This document shows positions 10,686 to 23,100 of a stretch of DNA of 64,000 nt, one piece after another; position 1 is the first letter of the stretch, and each line of letters starts with the position of its first letter. Origin of the DNA: Isoetes taiwanensis (lineage: Eukaryota; Streptophyta; Lycopodiopsida; Isoetales; Isoetaceae); contig JAJEKV010000032.1 of assembly GCA_021234155.1 (NCBI GenBank), forward strand, positions 2,576,783-2,640,782, read 5' to 3'. Below the pieces are notes generated by a model that saw nothing but the letters and a program-made list of their open reading frames with translations, was not told where the DNA came from and did no database searches. The translations under genes and the position numbers were made by a program.

Positions 10686-12179
10686 GACTACCGGGGTTGG
10701 GGAGAGGGGGTTTAGATTTGGTTGCTTGTGATGATGGTTGTGTTTCAAAGATCAAGGCATATGGATAGAGAGAATGCCCTTGTTCAACGGATCGCCCCCT
10801 AAAGCTATTTGACATGGATGGCATAATTAACTTGTAATGAACTGAACCGGGAAGCAACTTTGGGATTTTAGGGTCCCCGCCTGGCATCAACACCCCACTC
10901 CACGCCAAGACACAAGCAAGGTCCCGCCAAATTTGACAAGGAGAGGGCCTCCAAACGTAAACCCCGCGGAGTTGCCGTGTTCTAGAAGGGTTTTCGTTTT
11001 GGGGCCGAAGTTTTGGTCTTCTCGCCACGTAACTGGTCCCTAGGGCAATGTCGACGTTCGAGTCCATTGGTGAGCCAAATTATGGTTCAGGAGAGGGGAG
11101 GTCACCCGTCCGGCCCCCGGCCTTAGGGAGAGGAAATTCGGGCAAAGCTTCCTGGGGGATTTTAGGGTCCGTGCTCGCATCAACACCCCCACTCCACGCC
11201 AAGTCACGCCAAAGGTCCCGCCAAATCAAGGAGAGGGCCTCCCAAACGTAAACCCCGTGGAGTTGCCGTGTTCTAGAAAGGTTTGCGCTTTGGGAGCCGA
11301 GTTTTGGTCTTCCGCCACGTAACTTGGTCCCTAGGGCAATGTCGACGTTTCGAGTCCATTGGCAGAGCCAAATCGTGGTTCCGGGAGAGGGAGGTCGCCG
11401 TCCGGCCCCCGTGGCCTTAGGGGAGAGGAAATTCAGGGCAAGCAGCTTCGGGATTTTAGGGTCCCTCTGGCGCCAACACCCCCACTCCACATCAAGTCAC
11501 AAGAAGGTCCCGCCAACCGACAAGGAGAGTGCCTCCGAAATGTAAACCCTGTGAGTTGCCAGGTTCTAGAAGGGTTTGCATTTTGGGGGCCGAGTCTTGG
11601 TCTGTTGCAGTTGGGACTTGGCCGAGAAGCTGCGGCCGAGAACCCGGAGCAATAGGAACTGACAGAACGGAGTTTGGGCCTGTCCTCCTCCCGATGTGGC
11701 AATTAGAAGTCGGGGGGCGCTTTTGCAGTGGCAAGACATTCATAAATTCGTAATTAATGCATTGTACGAAAATAAATTCTGATTTTTTGCCAGCTGGATT
11801 CCTAATTCATCTCCAGCACACAGCCCAATTTTTGGAATTTTCGGAGAAGGTCTAGGTCAAAGGGTTAGCATTAGAACGGTCGGGGTAGCCCGTTGCGGGG
11901 CAATCAAGCTGGCACCCTCCCCCAAGTCAAACGAGGCGGGACCTTGCAGGATCCCTCAACAAGGGGGAGAGTTCGACCCCGTGAGGCGGGATCCAAAAAA
12001 GTTCCCGAGGCAGCCCTTTCCCTCGGGGGGCCGCACGCTAATGACCACCCTCCCGGAGCCCGGTTCCCCTATCCGACCGTTGGATCCTCCGTTCAGGGGC
12101 CCCTCTTCGGGAAGGCCTCAGGACTGTCTAAATAAGCCTAGGGACAAACTTTAATGAGCATCACATTTAAAAAAGACGT

Positions 12180-12275
12180 AAAAAAAAATATAAAGTCCAT
12201 AACGTCGCTATAACAAAATACGTCGCGTGGATCGCCGTGATGCGGCGCCACGCCGCATGCGACGTTCTGTAATTT
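12180..12275. repeat. Internal cluster of CGACGT / ACGTCGC motifs
   Basis: Several copies of the motif that fills both element ends (AACGTCGC, TACGTCGCG, CGCATGCGACGTT) sit just after the kilobase array and before the C/T-rich tract. Confidence 0.5.
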
Positions 12276-12479
12276 TTTGAAACTGCGGCTGGCGCCGGCT
12301 TTCCCAAGACCTTTTCTTTTCGCTTCCTCTTCGAGCTTTTTGGGCGACCTGCGGCGCTACTACCCTGATCGACCTGCAAGCAACTATTCTAAGGTTAGTA
12401 CATCATATTTTTTAGATTGAATAGGTTTTTTGGATTGAAAGGTGCATGCCTAACCTAGGTTTTTTGTGTTCTTCATTTT

Positions 12480-13375
12480 TCTTCTTCTATCATTTCTTCT
12501 CATTTCTTCTCTTCTATTCTTTCCCCTTCCTTTCTTCTTCCCTTCTCTTCTTTCCTTCTCTTCTTCTCTCTTCTTCTTCTTCTTCTTCTTCTTCTCTCAT
12601 TTCTTCTCATTTCTTCTCTTCTTCTCTCATTTCTCTTCTTTTCTTCTCTCTTCTTTCCCTTCTTTTCTTTCTTCTTCTCTTCTTCTCTCATTTCTTCTCA
12701 TTTCTTCTCTTCTTCTCTCATTTCTCTTCATATTTCTCTTCTTCTTCTTCTCTTCTTCTCTTCTTCTCTCATTTCTCTTCATATTTCGTTTCCTTCCCTT
12801 CTTCCCTTCTCTTATTTCTTCCCTTCTTCCTCCTTCTATTCTTTCTCTTCCCCTTCGATTCTATTCTTCTCTTCTCTTATTCTATTCTTCTCGATTTTAT
12901 TCTTCTCTTCTCTTATTCTATTCTATTCTTCTCTTCTCTTATTCTTATTCGATTCTATTCTTCTATTCTCTTCAATTCTATTCTTCCTTTCTCTTCTTCC
13001 CTTCTTCGATTCTTTCTTTTTCTCTTATTTTTTTTATCTCTTCTTTCCTTCTCTTATTTTTCTCTTCATATTTCTTTTCCTTCCCTTCTTCCCTTCTTCC
13101 TCCTTCTATTCTTTCTCTTCCCCTTCGATTCTATTCTTCTCTTCTCTCCTCCCTCCCATCATTTCTTCTTCTCTCCTTCGTGCTTTCCCTTCCCATCTTC
13201 GACCCTTCCCTTATTTCTTCTCCCCCCCTTCTCTTGTTTCTCCCACCCTTATCTTCTTCTTCGATTATTTTTTTCTTTTCTTGATTTTCTATTTTTTCCA
13301 CTTTAATTTTTTTATTTTTTTTCAATCTTCTTCTTCTTTTGTTCTTATTCTTTTAACTTTTTGTTGCAGGTTTGG
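12480..13375 (+). repeat. C/T-rich low-complexity tract (TTCTTC / TCTTCTC types)
   Basis: About 900 bp almost purely pyrimidine on this strand, with runs of TTC, TTCTC and TTCTATTC. The long Phe/Ser/Leu-rich open frames across it follow from composition and are not called as genes. It ends just before a T-rich stretch and TTGCAG (13365-13370), which could serve as a splice acceptor. Confidence 0.9.
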
Positions 13376-13489
13376 CAGCTGTCCTTTTTTAATTGGGCCC
13401 GGCAGGATCTTGTCTGCACACATTCTTCATTTGGTAAGTTCATCACACTTGCATTTTTTTTATAGCTTTAAATAGGTTAAAAAAAATTG

Positions 13490-14060
13490 ACGGAGTGGCT
13501 TGTTCAAGGGCACGGGTCGGCTCCACCTAGAGTGGAGAGGACCATGTGTACCCGGGTTCGAAGTCCACTTCCACTATGATCAAATTTTATTTTCCTAGGT
13601 TAAGGAGTGGCTTGTTCAAGGGCACGGTCGGCTCCACCTAGAGTGGAGAGGATCACTTACCCGGGTTCAAGTCGACTTCGACTTGTTATTTGTTAGGTCT
13701 AAAATAAAATTGTAGTGGCTTGTTCAAGGGCACGGTCGGCTCCATCTTGCGTGGAGAGGACTAGATGTCCGGGTCCAAGTTCACTTTTCTTCTCATTCTT
13801 AGGTAGAGGTGGCTACGGCAAGGACATGGTCGGCTCCACGCGAGGGGAGAGGACCAGGTGTTCGGGCCTTAGTTCACGTTCATTGTCAGTTTTAGCTAGA
13901 GGTAGCTAGGGCAAGGACATGGTCGGCTCCACCATGAGTGGAGGGGACCAGACGTTCGGGCCCTAGTCCCACATTTCTTATTATTTTTGTTAGGTAGAGG
14001 TGGCTAGGGAAAGGGCATGGTCGACTCCACCATGAGTGGGGAGGACCACGTGTTCGGGTC
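13490..14060 (+). repeat. Array of six repeats, about 100 bp each
   Basis: Units start near 13494, 13606, 13711, 13805, 13902 and 13997. Each carries GGCTNNGNNAAGG.CA, then GGTCGGCTCCA, then GTGGAGAGGAC. The first three units are close to one another, and the last three form a second subgroup. The array lies 130 bp upstream of the accessory gene's first supported exon. Confidence 0.85.
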
Positions 14061-14187
14061 CTAATCATACTCTAGCCTAATCCAGCCGATCTAATCTAGT
14101 CTATCTAGCTTATTCCATCAGTCCAAAGCCTCCTCTATTATCTAGCCAAATCTAGCTTTTGATCCGAGTAAGGGTCTATTCGCACCC

Positions 14188-17100
14188 ATGGTCTGGTGCA
14201 AGGAACTTGGAGGGAGATTTCAACAGGTAAATATATATCCACTACGTACCAAACATTTCTTTGGTTGCAGCATGTTAAAGATGCTCATTCTCTTATTACT
14301 TCCTAGGTCAAGAAGTAGTGGAGCAACGGACTCACAACGTTCAAGATCGGGACGATCATCACAGGGTTCGGGATCCCAAGAACATCGTGAATCGCCTGAC
14401 TTGGAGAGGTCCGGATCCCGACGACGTCGTGTCACTGAAGAAGAGCGTTTTAGACACGTAAGTCTTTGTTTTAGAAAAAGTAAAGAAGTTTAACTGGAAG
14501 AAGCTCACTTCGATGATGGGCGAGCTCTACGAAAAAGGAGGTACATGACCTAGTCATAGTCTTGTTTTTATTATTTTAATATTGCGTTGATCTATCGATT
14601 TATGTCAAAGGCAAAGAGTGGTCAAGGAACTGAAGACGACTTGCGAAAAAGTTGGAGGCGATTGGTCAAAAGTCCCTAAACCACTTAATCTCCACAAGCA
14701 AGATATCAAGGTATTTCTTATTTTTTTTTGCCATTCGTTCAATTTAACTTGTGATAATGTTGTGTGCCTTGCCATCAGATTGCATTCGAACGTGCAAAGG
14801 ATCCAGAACAGAAACATAGAGCTCGGACCGACAAAGCAACTGCAAGTGAACGACATCCGTCTCATTTGGGCTCCAGCGGTCGGAAAGGGTTTCGCCATAG
14901 ATTCGTAAGAGCTATATTAGTTCACATGAAGCGACTTGCAACTGGGAGGGGAAAAATGTACACGTCAGCACTGTGCGCCATTTTTCTTGAATCTTTTGTC
15001 TTATTAGATTCAAACCAATTTCTTGATAGGTTGTGCTAATCTGTGCTCCTATCTGAAGCAATTACTGGATTAAGATTGCCAGCCTTGTAGGGGCTAGCCT
15101 TTCTCATGTTTCCCCTTAATTTTCCCTACAGATGGATACCAGAATTTTTGCAATTATCAAGCATAATGCAAGATTAACTTGTGGCTTTTTGAAAGGATCT
15201 CCAGTGGCTCTCTGGAATTCTTTGGTCTTGGAACAGTATTTTCCAGAAGATATTTTCGTTGCTGAATACTCGTTTGTGCCAAGCTCAGTGGAATTTGAGG
15301 TAGAAATTGTGGACTCTTGGCTTCAGGAATTCGTGGGGAAAAATGAAATCTCTGCTACCGGAATCTTTCATGTGCATTGCGGGTGGAGTGATTCGAAAAT
15401 TGTGGTTAAGGTGTATTCCGAGCAATGATTCATCCTTTAGTGTAGTTCCCCTTAGTTTTTGGCTTTGAGTGTGGCTTTCCACCTCCTGAAAGTTTATTTC
15501 TGCTCGTCTCCCTGATTTCTTTGCCCCTTGTTGCTCCCTCCTGATATTTCGCACATGTTCAATCTGCTTTTGTAGTTTCCACCTGGTTCTTTCTAGATGG
15601 CTCTTATAAACAAAAATTACCCTAAATTTCTTTCTATCCTTCACGCATTTGCCGATCTTGAGCCCTCCAGGACCGTTCCAGATCTTCTCAAGCAACTAAG
15701 GTCCTTTCAAGAAAACCCAAAAAATGTCATTTTCTTTGGTGATTTTGCTAACTCCTTAATTGAACAGTCTTCTATGGATCCTTTGTCTTCCAAAGTGCCA
15801 TGCTGGGATAATTTATCCAAGGACCCCGATTATAGAGGCCAATTACCATGCATGGATCCAGCCCGACAAGTTCCTCTTCCCTATGGTGATAAGCGGTAGA
15901 ATGCAAAGCAAAAATTCCCGGATAAATTCTTCACAAATGCTCTGGAACAATTCGATCCTTCAATCTCGCTTTCAAAGCCATGAAAACAGTTACTTTTAAA
16001 GGTATTTCTTTGGACCTTCCTTACGTTCATGCAAAGTTGATTTCTTTTCATGACTTCATTTGTTATTGTCAAAATCAATAAGCATGGTCTTAAACTTGAC
16101 AAACTCGGGCCTTTTGCTTGAACCTTCACAAAGAAATTCTTATCAATCTTTGTTTTTGGTTACAATCTCCTTATGTTATGATTGAATGTGGTAACAAAAG
16201 ATCGCCAATCTTTTGCTAAATCGAGGTCCTTTGACTCGAGTCCTTTCAACTCTCCTTTCTAAAGTGGGATCCCAAATTTGAAGTTGCTAATCTGGATAAT
16301 CTTTGTGTAGCCTCTACCACGCTTCATGGTTTAAATCCTATCTACTGGAATGAAGACTGTCTCAAACTGCTTTTCGGTTCCATTGGATCCTATATATGCA
16401 CTGAGTTTTCGCCATATAGACCTCCCAAATCTTTTGTCCAAATTGATATATCCAAAGAGTCCCCTCCAAATTCCCTTCCTTGATGTTTATGGTCAAAAAG
16501 CCTCCCTCTCTCTTAGATGGGCTGGTCTGCCTCCTCATTGTCAAAACTGTAGGGCCAGGCACTTCTGGTATGACTCTTGCAAGGATATCTCACCTTCCAC
16601 AGAAATGAATATGAATTGTGACATCAATCAGACTGAGGATATGGAAGTCAATCAGCAAGTCAAACAGCAAGTCAACCCCAAGGAAAACAAGAATGTGGTC
16701 GCCAAGAGACAAAGACTAAATGCAAATACCACAGCGCCCGTTTCAAATTTTGACTCTCTCAATAGGAATAGGGACATTGGCCCTTCAAACATCTTATCCA
16801 AAGATAAAGACTTTCAGTGGACCAAAGTCAATGGTAGCTATAAAAGGATTCAGAGAAAAAAAAATTTGAGAGATTCCCAGTCTCAAAATGATATGACTGG
16901 GGATGCACCTCCTGTTAGAAATCAAGCTCAAGATGGAACCTCTGAAAAGGGGTTCCAGAAAGTAAAGGTACTCTACAATGCTGGGCCATCTACTAATGGC
17001 ATCAACAAGGTCAACAGTCTTCATGATACTCTAAATAAAATTATTTCGGATGCCAAAAACATAAATACCAACAATAAGAGTTCACAATTCTGAACTCTAA

Positions 17101-20100
17101 CAGGGTAAGAGTAGTTCATTAATCAAGAAAGATGTCATGGAAAGGTCTTAAAAAGGTCTCTCGACCAATGAGCGACTTCTATGTGAGGCAATTGACCCAA
17201 AGGATACTTTGGTTGAAATGGTGCCTGCTCAATTCCTGCATCTACAAGTGATAAAAATCACTCTAAATCAAAGGAAAGGACCATGGTCTTATGCAACATC
17301 AAGACTCAAAGACAAAGAAATGAGAAATCTAAATGGTAACATCAATCATTTTCGGTGTATTGGCTAACCTTAATTCGGAGGTGGATTTGGATGTTTGTTG
17401 GGCAATTCTTACATTGATTCAAACAACCATTCCCAATCTCCCTTTATTGATCTCTCACCAGCCTCTGATCCCTTTCTCCCTCCACCATCCCTCATAGACA
17501 AGTAATATTGCCGAGCAATTAGCTTCCTTTGCAAGAGGGTCTTTGCTCTCAACCAAAGCAAGTATGCCATATTTTGGAGGAAGAGATTGTGCAAGATACT
17601 CCGAGAAAGGGAGCTGTTGAATTGTGAACATGGTCAAGATAATTATGGGGAAATTCACAAGGAAGAGGATTTACGCAAAATGGTTACTCATCTTCTTTGA
17701 ACTACTGTGTCGAGGTTCTCTCTCCTCCTTCTCATAAGCATTTGGAGACCTTTAATAGTGATTGTGATCTTCCCGCTAGTATAAATGAAATGTTTGAATT
17801 CATTCTGGTGTGGAGCTTCGATGTCAGTGATTTGGAAATTGATAAGGAAAATTGGGAGGGTGATAAATACCTAGCCGAAGTGTTCTCATAAGGAAGATAA
17901 TTCCGGATATACCTCTACCCGAGAGGGAAAATTGGCTAAAAGCCAAAAGTATGATACTCCCCGTCAATAGAACTCATAAATTTGCATAATACCCCGGCCG
18001 CTAACACTAGAAGTAAAGTTAGAAAAGGGAAAGGGAAAAAGAAAAGATATTAATCCTTATCCTTCCTTCTTTTCTTCTGTTCTTTTAATCTGACCATGAA
18101 GATCATCTCCTGGAATGTAAGGGGTATCAAAGGCCCAATCAAAAGGAGACGTGCCATCTCCCAACTTAGGAATTATAACTCTGATATAATTCTGCTGCAG
18201 GAAGTCAAGCTTCCCAAATTTGAAATTTCCAATCTCGGAGATTGATTTTACCCCGAGCCTCTTCCACTGGATTGAGGCTTCGGTAGAAGTGGAGGTATTA
18301 TCATGATATGGAAAACCCCAAGCATCTCTCTTTCCATAACTCTCCCTCTAAGATGTGGCAAGTCTGTCATATTTCAGTTACAAGACTCCACTTTTGGAGT
18401 AATAAATGTTTATGCCTCCACCAACCCAAAAGAAAGAGAAGCTCTTTGGCCTGAAATCAAATCTTGGATGCATGCTAATCCTATCTTGGACTGGATTATA
18501 GGGGGGGATTTTAATAACACTCCCTCCTGGAACATGAAACTAGGCAACCATCTCAATATGTCTACTTTAGAGAGATCTAATTGGGACTCTTTTATCTCTG
18601 ATACTTCATTGGTTTATGTGCCTTCCTCTACCGCTTCTTATACTTGGTCTAACAAGCAAAAAGGTGACAAAAGAGTCTATTGTACCACGGATGATTTTAT
18701 GTGTGTAGTCCAACCTCATCCCTTTGGGATAACTGCTATGTCACTAGTGATGAAGGCAATATAATATCAGACCATCAGCCTCAATTTTTATGTACTAAGC
18801 ATTTGACTCAAACTCCTAGAGATGGCAATGTATCCTACAAATTTAACTGTGCTCTGTTAGAGAATGACTCCTTTGTTAGAGACTTCAAAGATTTCTATCT
18901 TAATATTCCTGATGAAGGTAATCAGCAGTCAATGAAAAGATTCTATGGCAAAATCAAGAAGGTCAAGAGCTGGATTAAAGGTTGGTCTAAAAGCAAACAT
19001 TTGGCCAAAACCAATGAAAAAGAGCAATTGCTTGCCAAGATGAGGGATATTAGATCTCTCTCCAAGAAGATCCTCACAATCTGAACCTCCATATTGGTGA
19101 GGAACTTCTTGAAAATTACCTAAAAGTGTTGAGGAAACTGAGGCCAAAAGCTCTTCCATCAAGTGTAAGATTAAATTTAATAAGGATATGGACTATGGCA
19201 GCTCCAGGTTTTTTTTTAAAATGGCTAAAGTCGATCGCTTAGAAATGCTATCACTCAAGTTGGGGACCGATGAATCGAATCTCCCTAAATGACTCCAAGC
19301 TTATCAAGTCTTTCTTCCAAGAGAACTATGCCACTCTTTTTTCCAAAACTCCAACTCAGCAAATTGATCTTGTCAAGGAAAGAAAATTTCTTGATTTGCT
19401 GGATGTGATCATCCCATCTTCTATGGATACTATGGATGATTCTATTGTGACTCCCCCTGGAGAAGATGAGATTTTCAAGGTTCTTAGATCCTTTGGCAGA
19501 GGCAAATCTCCTGGCCCTGATGGTCTTCCTAGTGAATTCTATGTTCACTTCTGGGATATTCTTAAACATGATATCATTTCCATGGTTTCGGGTTTTTGGG
19601 AGGTCAATTTCTTACATCCTTCAATCTCTGCTGGTTTTATTTCCCTCATTCCTAAAGTGGATAACCCATCTACTTTTTCAGATTGGAGGCCGATCTCTTT
19701 AACCAATACCTCTTATAAGATCTGTGCCAAGATAATTGCAAATAGAATCAAAGTATTTTTGCAGAAGAACATATCTCTCTATCAGTCAGCCTTTCTTCCT
19801 AATAGATTTATTTTGGACAATTATATCACTGCTATGGAAGGTCTTCATTGGAATAGCATCTCCAATCAAAATTGTGTGCTCCTTAAACTGGATTTTAAGA
19901 GAGCCTTTGATACAGTGAGATGGGATTTTCTTGATCTTGCCCTCTCAAAATTGGGGTTTCATCCTAAGTTAAAGCTTCTAATTCATGGTTTGAATACTTT
20001 CTCTCACTCTGCTGTCATTATTAATGGCTCCCCCTCCCAATTCTTTCCCTTATCTAGAGGAGAGACAAGGTTGCCCCTAGCCCCCTATTTATTCTTGATA

Positions 20101-23100
20101 GTAGCTGAAATGCTTACAAAAGCTGTTCTTCATTTCAAGGAACTTGGGATGATTAAAGGTCTTAATCTGCCAAATAGTGAGGAGTCCCTAACTCTCTCCC
20201 AATATGCTGATGATACTTTTGCATTTTTAGATGCTGATATATCTAACATTGATTTCTTTCTTGACATTATCAATCAATTTTCTCACGCTTTCGGGGTCCA
20301 CCCGAATTTGGCTAAATGTGTGATCATTGGTGATAATATCCACCAAACTTTGCTAATCTTAAGGTTGTTAATACTCATCATGCCTCCACTCTATTAGGCA
20401 TGCCTTTGTCTCTCAATTCTAATCTTAAAGGCCTATGGCAGCCTATAATAGACGAATAAGGAAAAAGTTAAATAATTTCAGAGGTGGATTGTCCTTCTTT
20501 GGTAGATCTATTATTGCAAACTCGGCCCTGGCTAGCACTCACATCTACTTTTACTCGCTTTAGTGGCCCCAAAGTCAATCTATTTTGAGATTGAAAAGAT
20601 AATCGTAAAGTTCATTTGGAAAGGCTCTCATCTTGTTGGTTGGAATTATGTGTCGGGCCTAAAAAATATGGTGGTCTTGGTTGCAAGGATCTTTATCTTC
20701 AAGCCATGCGGCTCGGCCGGGCAAATACATATGGAAATCCTTCACGAGTAATCTTTGGTCCACCTCTCATTTTATCGATCTTGGCTTTCCTGCTCTCACT
20801 TGGTTGGCCATCCTACAATTGAACATATTCTACCCGATTCTGTTTTAATGTTCTCCGGGGCTGGTCCAAATACTTTCCCTCTAATGAGAAACTTCATTAT
20901 GGCTTGGAATAAGGTACAATCTGCTTATGCTTATGATGAACCTCAAGATCTTAATTTGCAAATGACTATTTTTGGAATCAATTACTCAAGAATCATCCTA
21001 GTAAGACTCTTGCCTTGAGACACCCAAGAATCTATAAGAAATGGTCCGATTATGGCCTCATTTTTCTAGGTGATCTATATTTGAATAATAAGCTCATTTC
21101 TTGGACCAATCTGAAAAACTTAGTTCATGGCACCTCTAGTGACAAAAAGATCTATCCGCACATTAAGTCGATCCCCGCCCGGACTTGGTTAAATAATATT
21201 GTCCCCAAGGCAACCAATTGGAGCATTGCGGGTAAGTGTGTATATAAAGTCGGGTCAAATCTATTCTCGCTATTAGCAATTCGACAATTCATCCAAAGTT
21301 TGGTCTCAAATGGTCTATCTCTATTGAGGAAGCCAAAACTCTTTTCCATGATGTTTGGAACTCTTATTGCTTCCCCAAAGTCAACTTCTTTATTTGGTTG
21401 TTAGCTAATAAAAGCATTCCTAATTTACAACTTCTCTCCCTCAGGAATGACAACATCTCTGCCTTGTGCCAGCTTCACTGCAGTTTAGAGGAGGATCTTG
21501 AACACATCTTTATCTGCCCTAAGCTTAATTCTTTTTGGTCTTGGTTTGATGATAAGATGGGTCAGTTCTTTCCTAACAGGATCTCTGGAAATTTGCTGTC
21601 TTATGTCCAAAATGGATGCACTTTTGCTAACACTATCATGTTTATTGCTCTTTGGAATATATGGAAGGCAAGAAATAGAGTAGTTTATGGCAAAAAGAAT
21701 TTCTCTATTTTTTGGATCAAATTGCATTTTCAACTTGATATTCAATCTACTGCTACAGCACACAAAAGGAAGCAATCTGATAAATATGACAGAAAATGGG
21801 ATTTGGTTGGTCATTTCAGGGGGTCCTTTGATTTATTTGTAGCTAACTTCAATGTTATCAATTCTAATTCTGCTTTTGGTGATGATGTTAGCCTACTTGA
21901 AGATATGCAAGAAGAGCATGGGTGAAATGGATGACAATCTACTCAAAAGGGATGTTGATCTTGACCTAAAACTGTTCTTCAACAAACTTTCTGAAAATGA
22001 AGAAAATTTGGACATGAAGATTGCAAGAATGTTTCAAGCAGAGAAGTGGTGCAAGTATATACTATGTTTGATTTCCTCTCCATGTACAAAATGATACATG
22101 ACCGAGGAACAATTCATAAGATTCGGAGAGCAATTACTATACTCACGCATCGTTGGCTGATTTGTTTGGTTCCTTGCTTTGTTTGATCAAGATCCGACCT
22201 CTCTTGTGTGGATAGCATTGCCGAAAGGTGTGACATCGCGATTACACCTTTGGATCTGCTGACTCTTTCTATGCCTTTTTCAACTCTAAGCTTGACTCCC
22301 TCTCACTTCAGACTCAGTAGCCCCACCTTTGTATCTGACTTCCTATCCAACCCTGCTACATACATGATTTGCTCAATGGTATTTCCTAATCTAGCAGAAT
22401 TTTGGTTGATGTTACTTTCAGGTTTTAACAATAATTACTGCTTGGGGTCGTGATCTCTACACATTTTTGAAGACTATCTCATTTTTGGAAGATTATCACT
22501 ACTTATCGGCCTATCCTTTGGCCATTTCGGCTCATCTCGGGATCGGATTTTTTCGCTTACTTCTCGGACTTGACATCATAGCATTTTGATGGATGTTTAT
22601 GTTTAAAGACCTTATGCTATGCTTTAATGTCTGCTGATCAAAGCGAGAACTATGTACTGTGTTTCTTGATTAATGGAAAAATTCACTCTTACTCAAAAAA
22701 AAAAAAAAAAAAAATATATATATTAGTTCACATTAATTTTAATAAGAACTTTAAATGTCATTAGCTAATACTCGTTATATTGTCATAGACACGGCTATAC
22801 GGGTTTCCCCTAGCAAGGAGCACGTGACAAATAGCCACTTTAACGTGGATTGTTTATCTGTATCATCAGCTATATCGAAGAGGAACCGTCCCACATCACG
22901 GGAATGCGGGGTGCGTTGTAGAAAATTATTATAATTCTATGAACTACATTAATGCCATATTCTTTTTGGTTTTATAGGAAGCGAAGCATGAGATGAATCA
23001 AGCCCTAGACGAGGACATGGGGCTGGGCCGTGAGGATCCGCAAACTATGGTGGAGGGCCATCCAATCGCAACCCCGAATCGGATGACTACTCTACTGAAT

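Larger units (their letters stand above)
7685..12125. repeat. Array of about 1.1-kb tandem repeats, roughly four units, the last ones rearranged
   Basis: Anchor sequences recur with a regular period. The block near GGTC..CGCCACGGAACTTG occurs at about 7689, 8785, 9928, 11010 and 11304. The block AAATAAATTCTGATTTTTTG occurs near 8140, 9270, 10400 and 11775. The block CCGGTTCCCCTATCC.ACCGTTGG occurs near 8440, 9580 and 12060. The first periods are about 1,100 and 1,140 bp. The third and fourth units are shortened or partly duplicated. Open frames inside are not conserved between units, so I read the array as non-coding. Confidence 0.85.
14928..22718 (+). mobile_element. Full-length plant L1-type LINE nested in the CACTA-like element
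   Basis: The element is 7.8 kb, with ORF1 relic, endonuclease, reverse transcriptase, zinc-binding C-terminal domain and poly(A) (about 22695-22714 plus TATA). It is flanked by a perfect 15-bp target duplication, the standard signature of L1 integration by target-primed reverse transcription. Several frames are interrupted by stops (for example 18244), so it is old or inactive, yet its duplication is unmutated. It lies in an intron of the host element's gene, in the same orientation. Confidence 0.92.

Noticed and set aside
7685-12125. Ribosomal DNA intergenic spacer
   Set aside because: The tandem units with TATA-like motifs suggested it, but no rRNA gene sequence adjoins and the array lies inside a bounded transposon.
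7616-12135. Numerous 80-200-codon frames in the kilobase array
   Set aside because: They are not conserved from unit to unit and are broken by indels, so the GC-rich repeat is best read as non-coding.
12446-13306. Open frames of more than 270 codons, Phe/Ser/Leu-rich
   Set aside because: They exist in two frames of a pyrimidine-only tract, with no domain or start context. They reflect composition.
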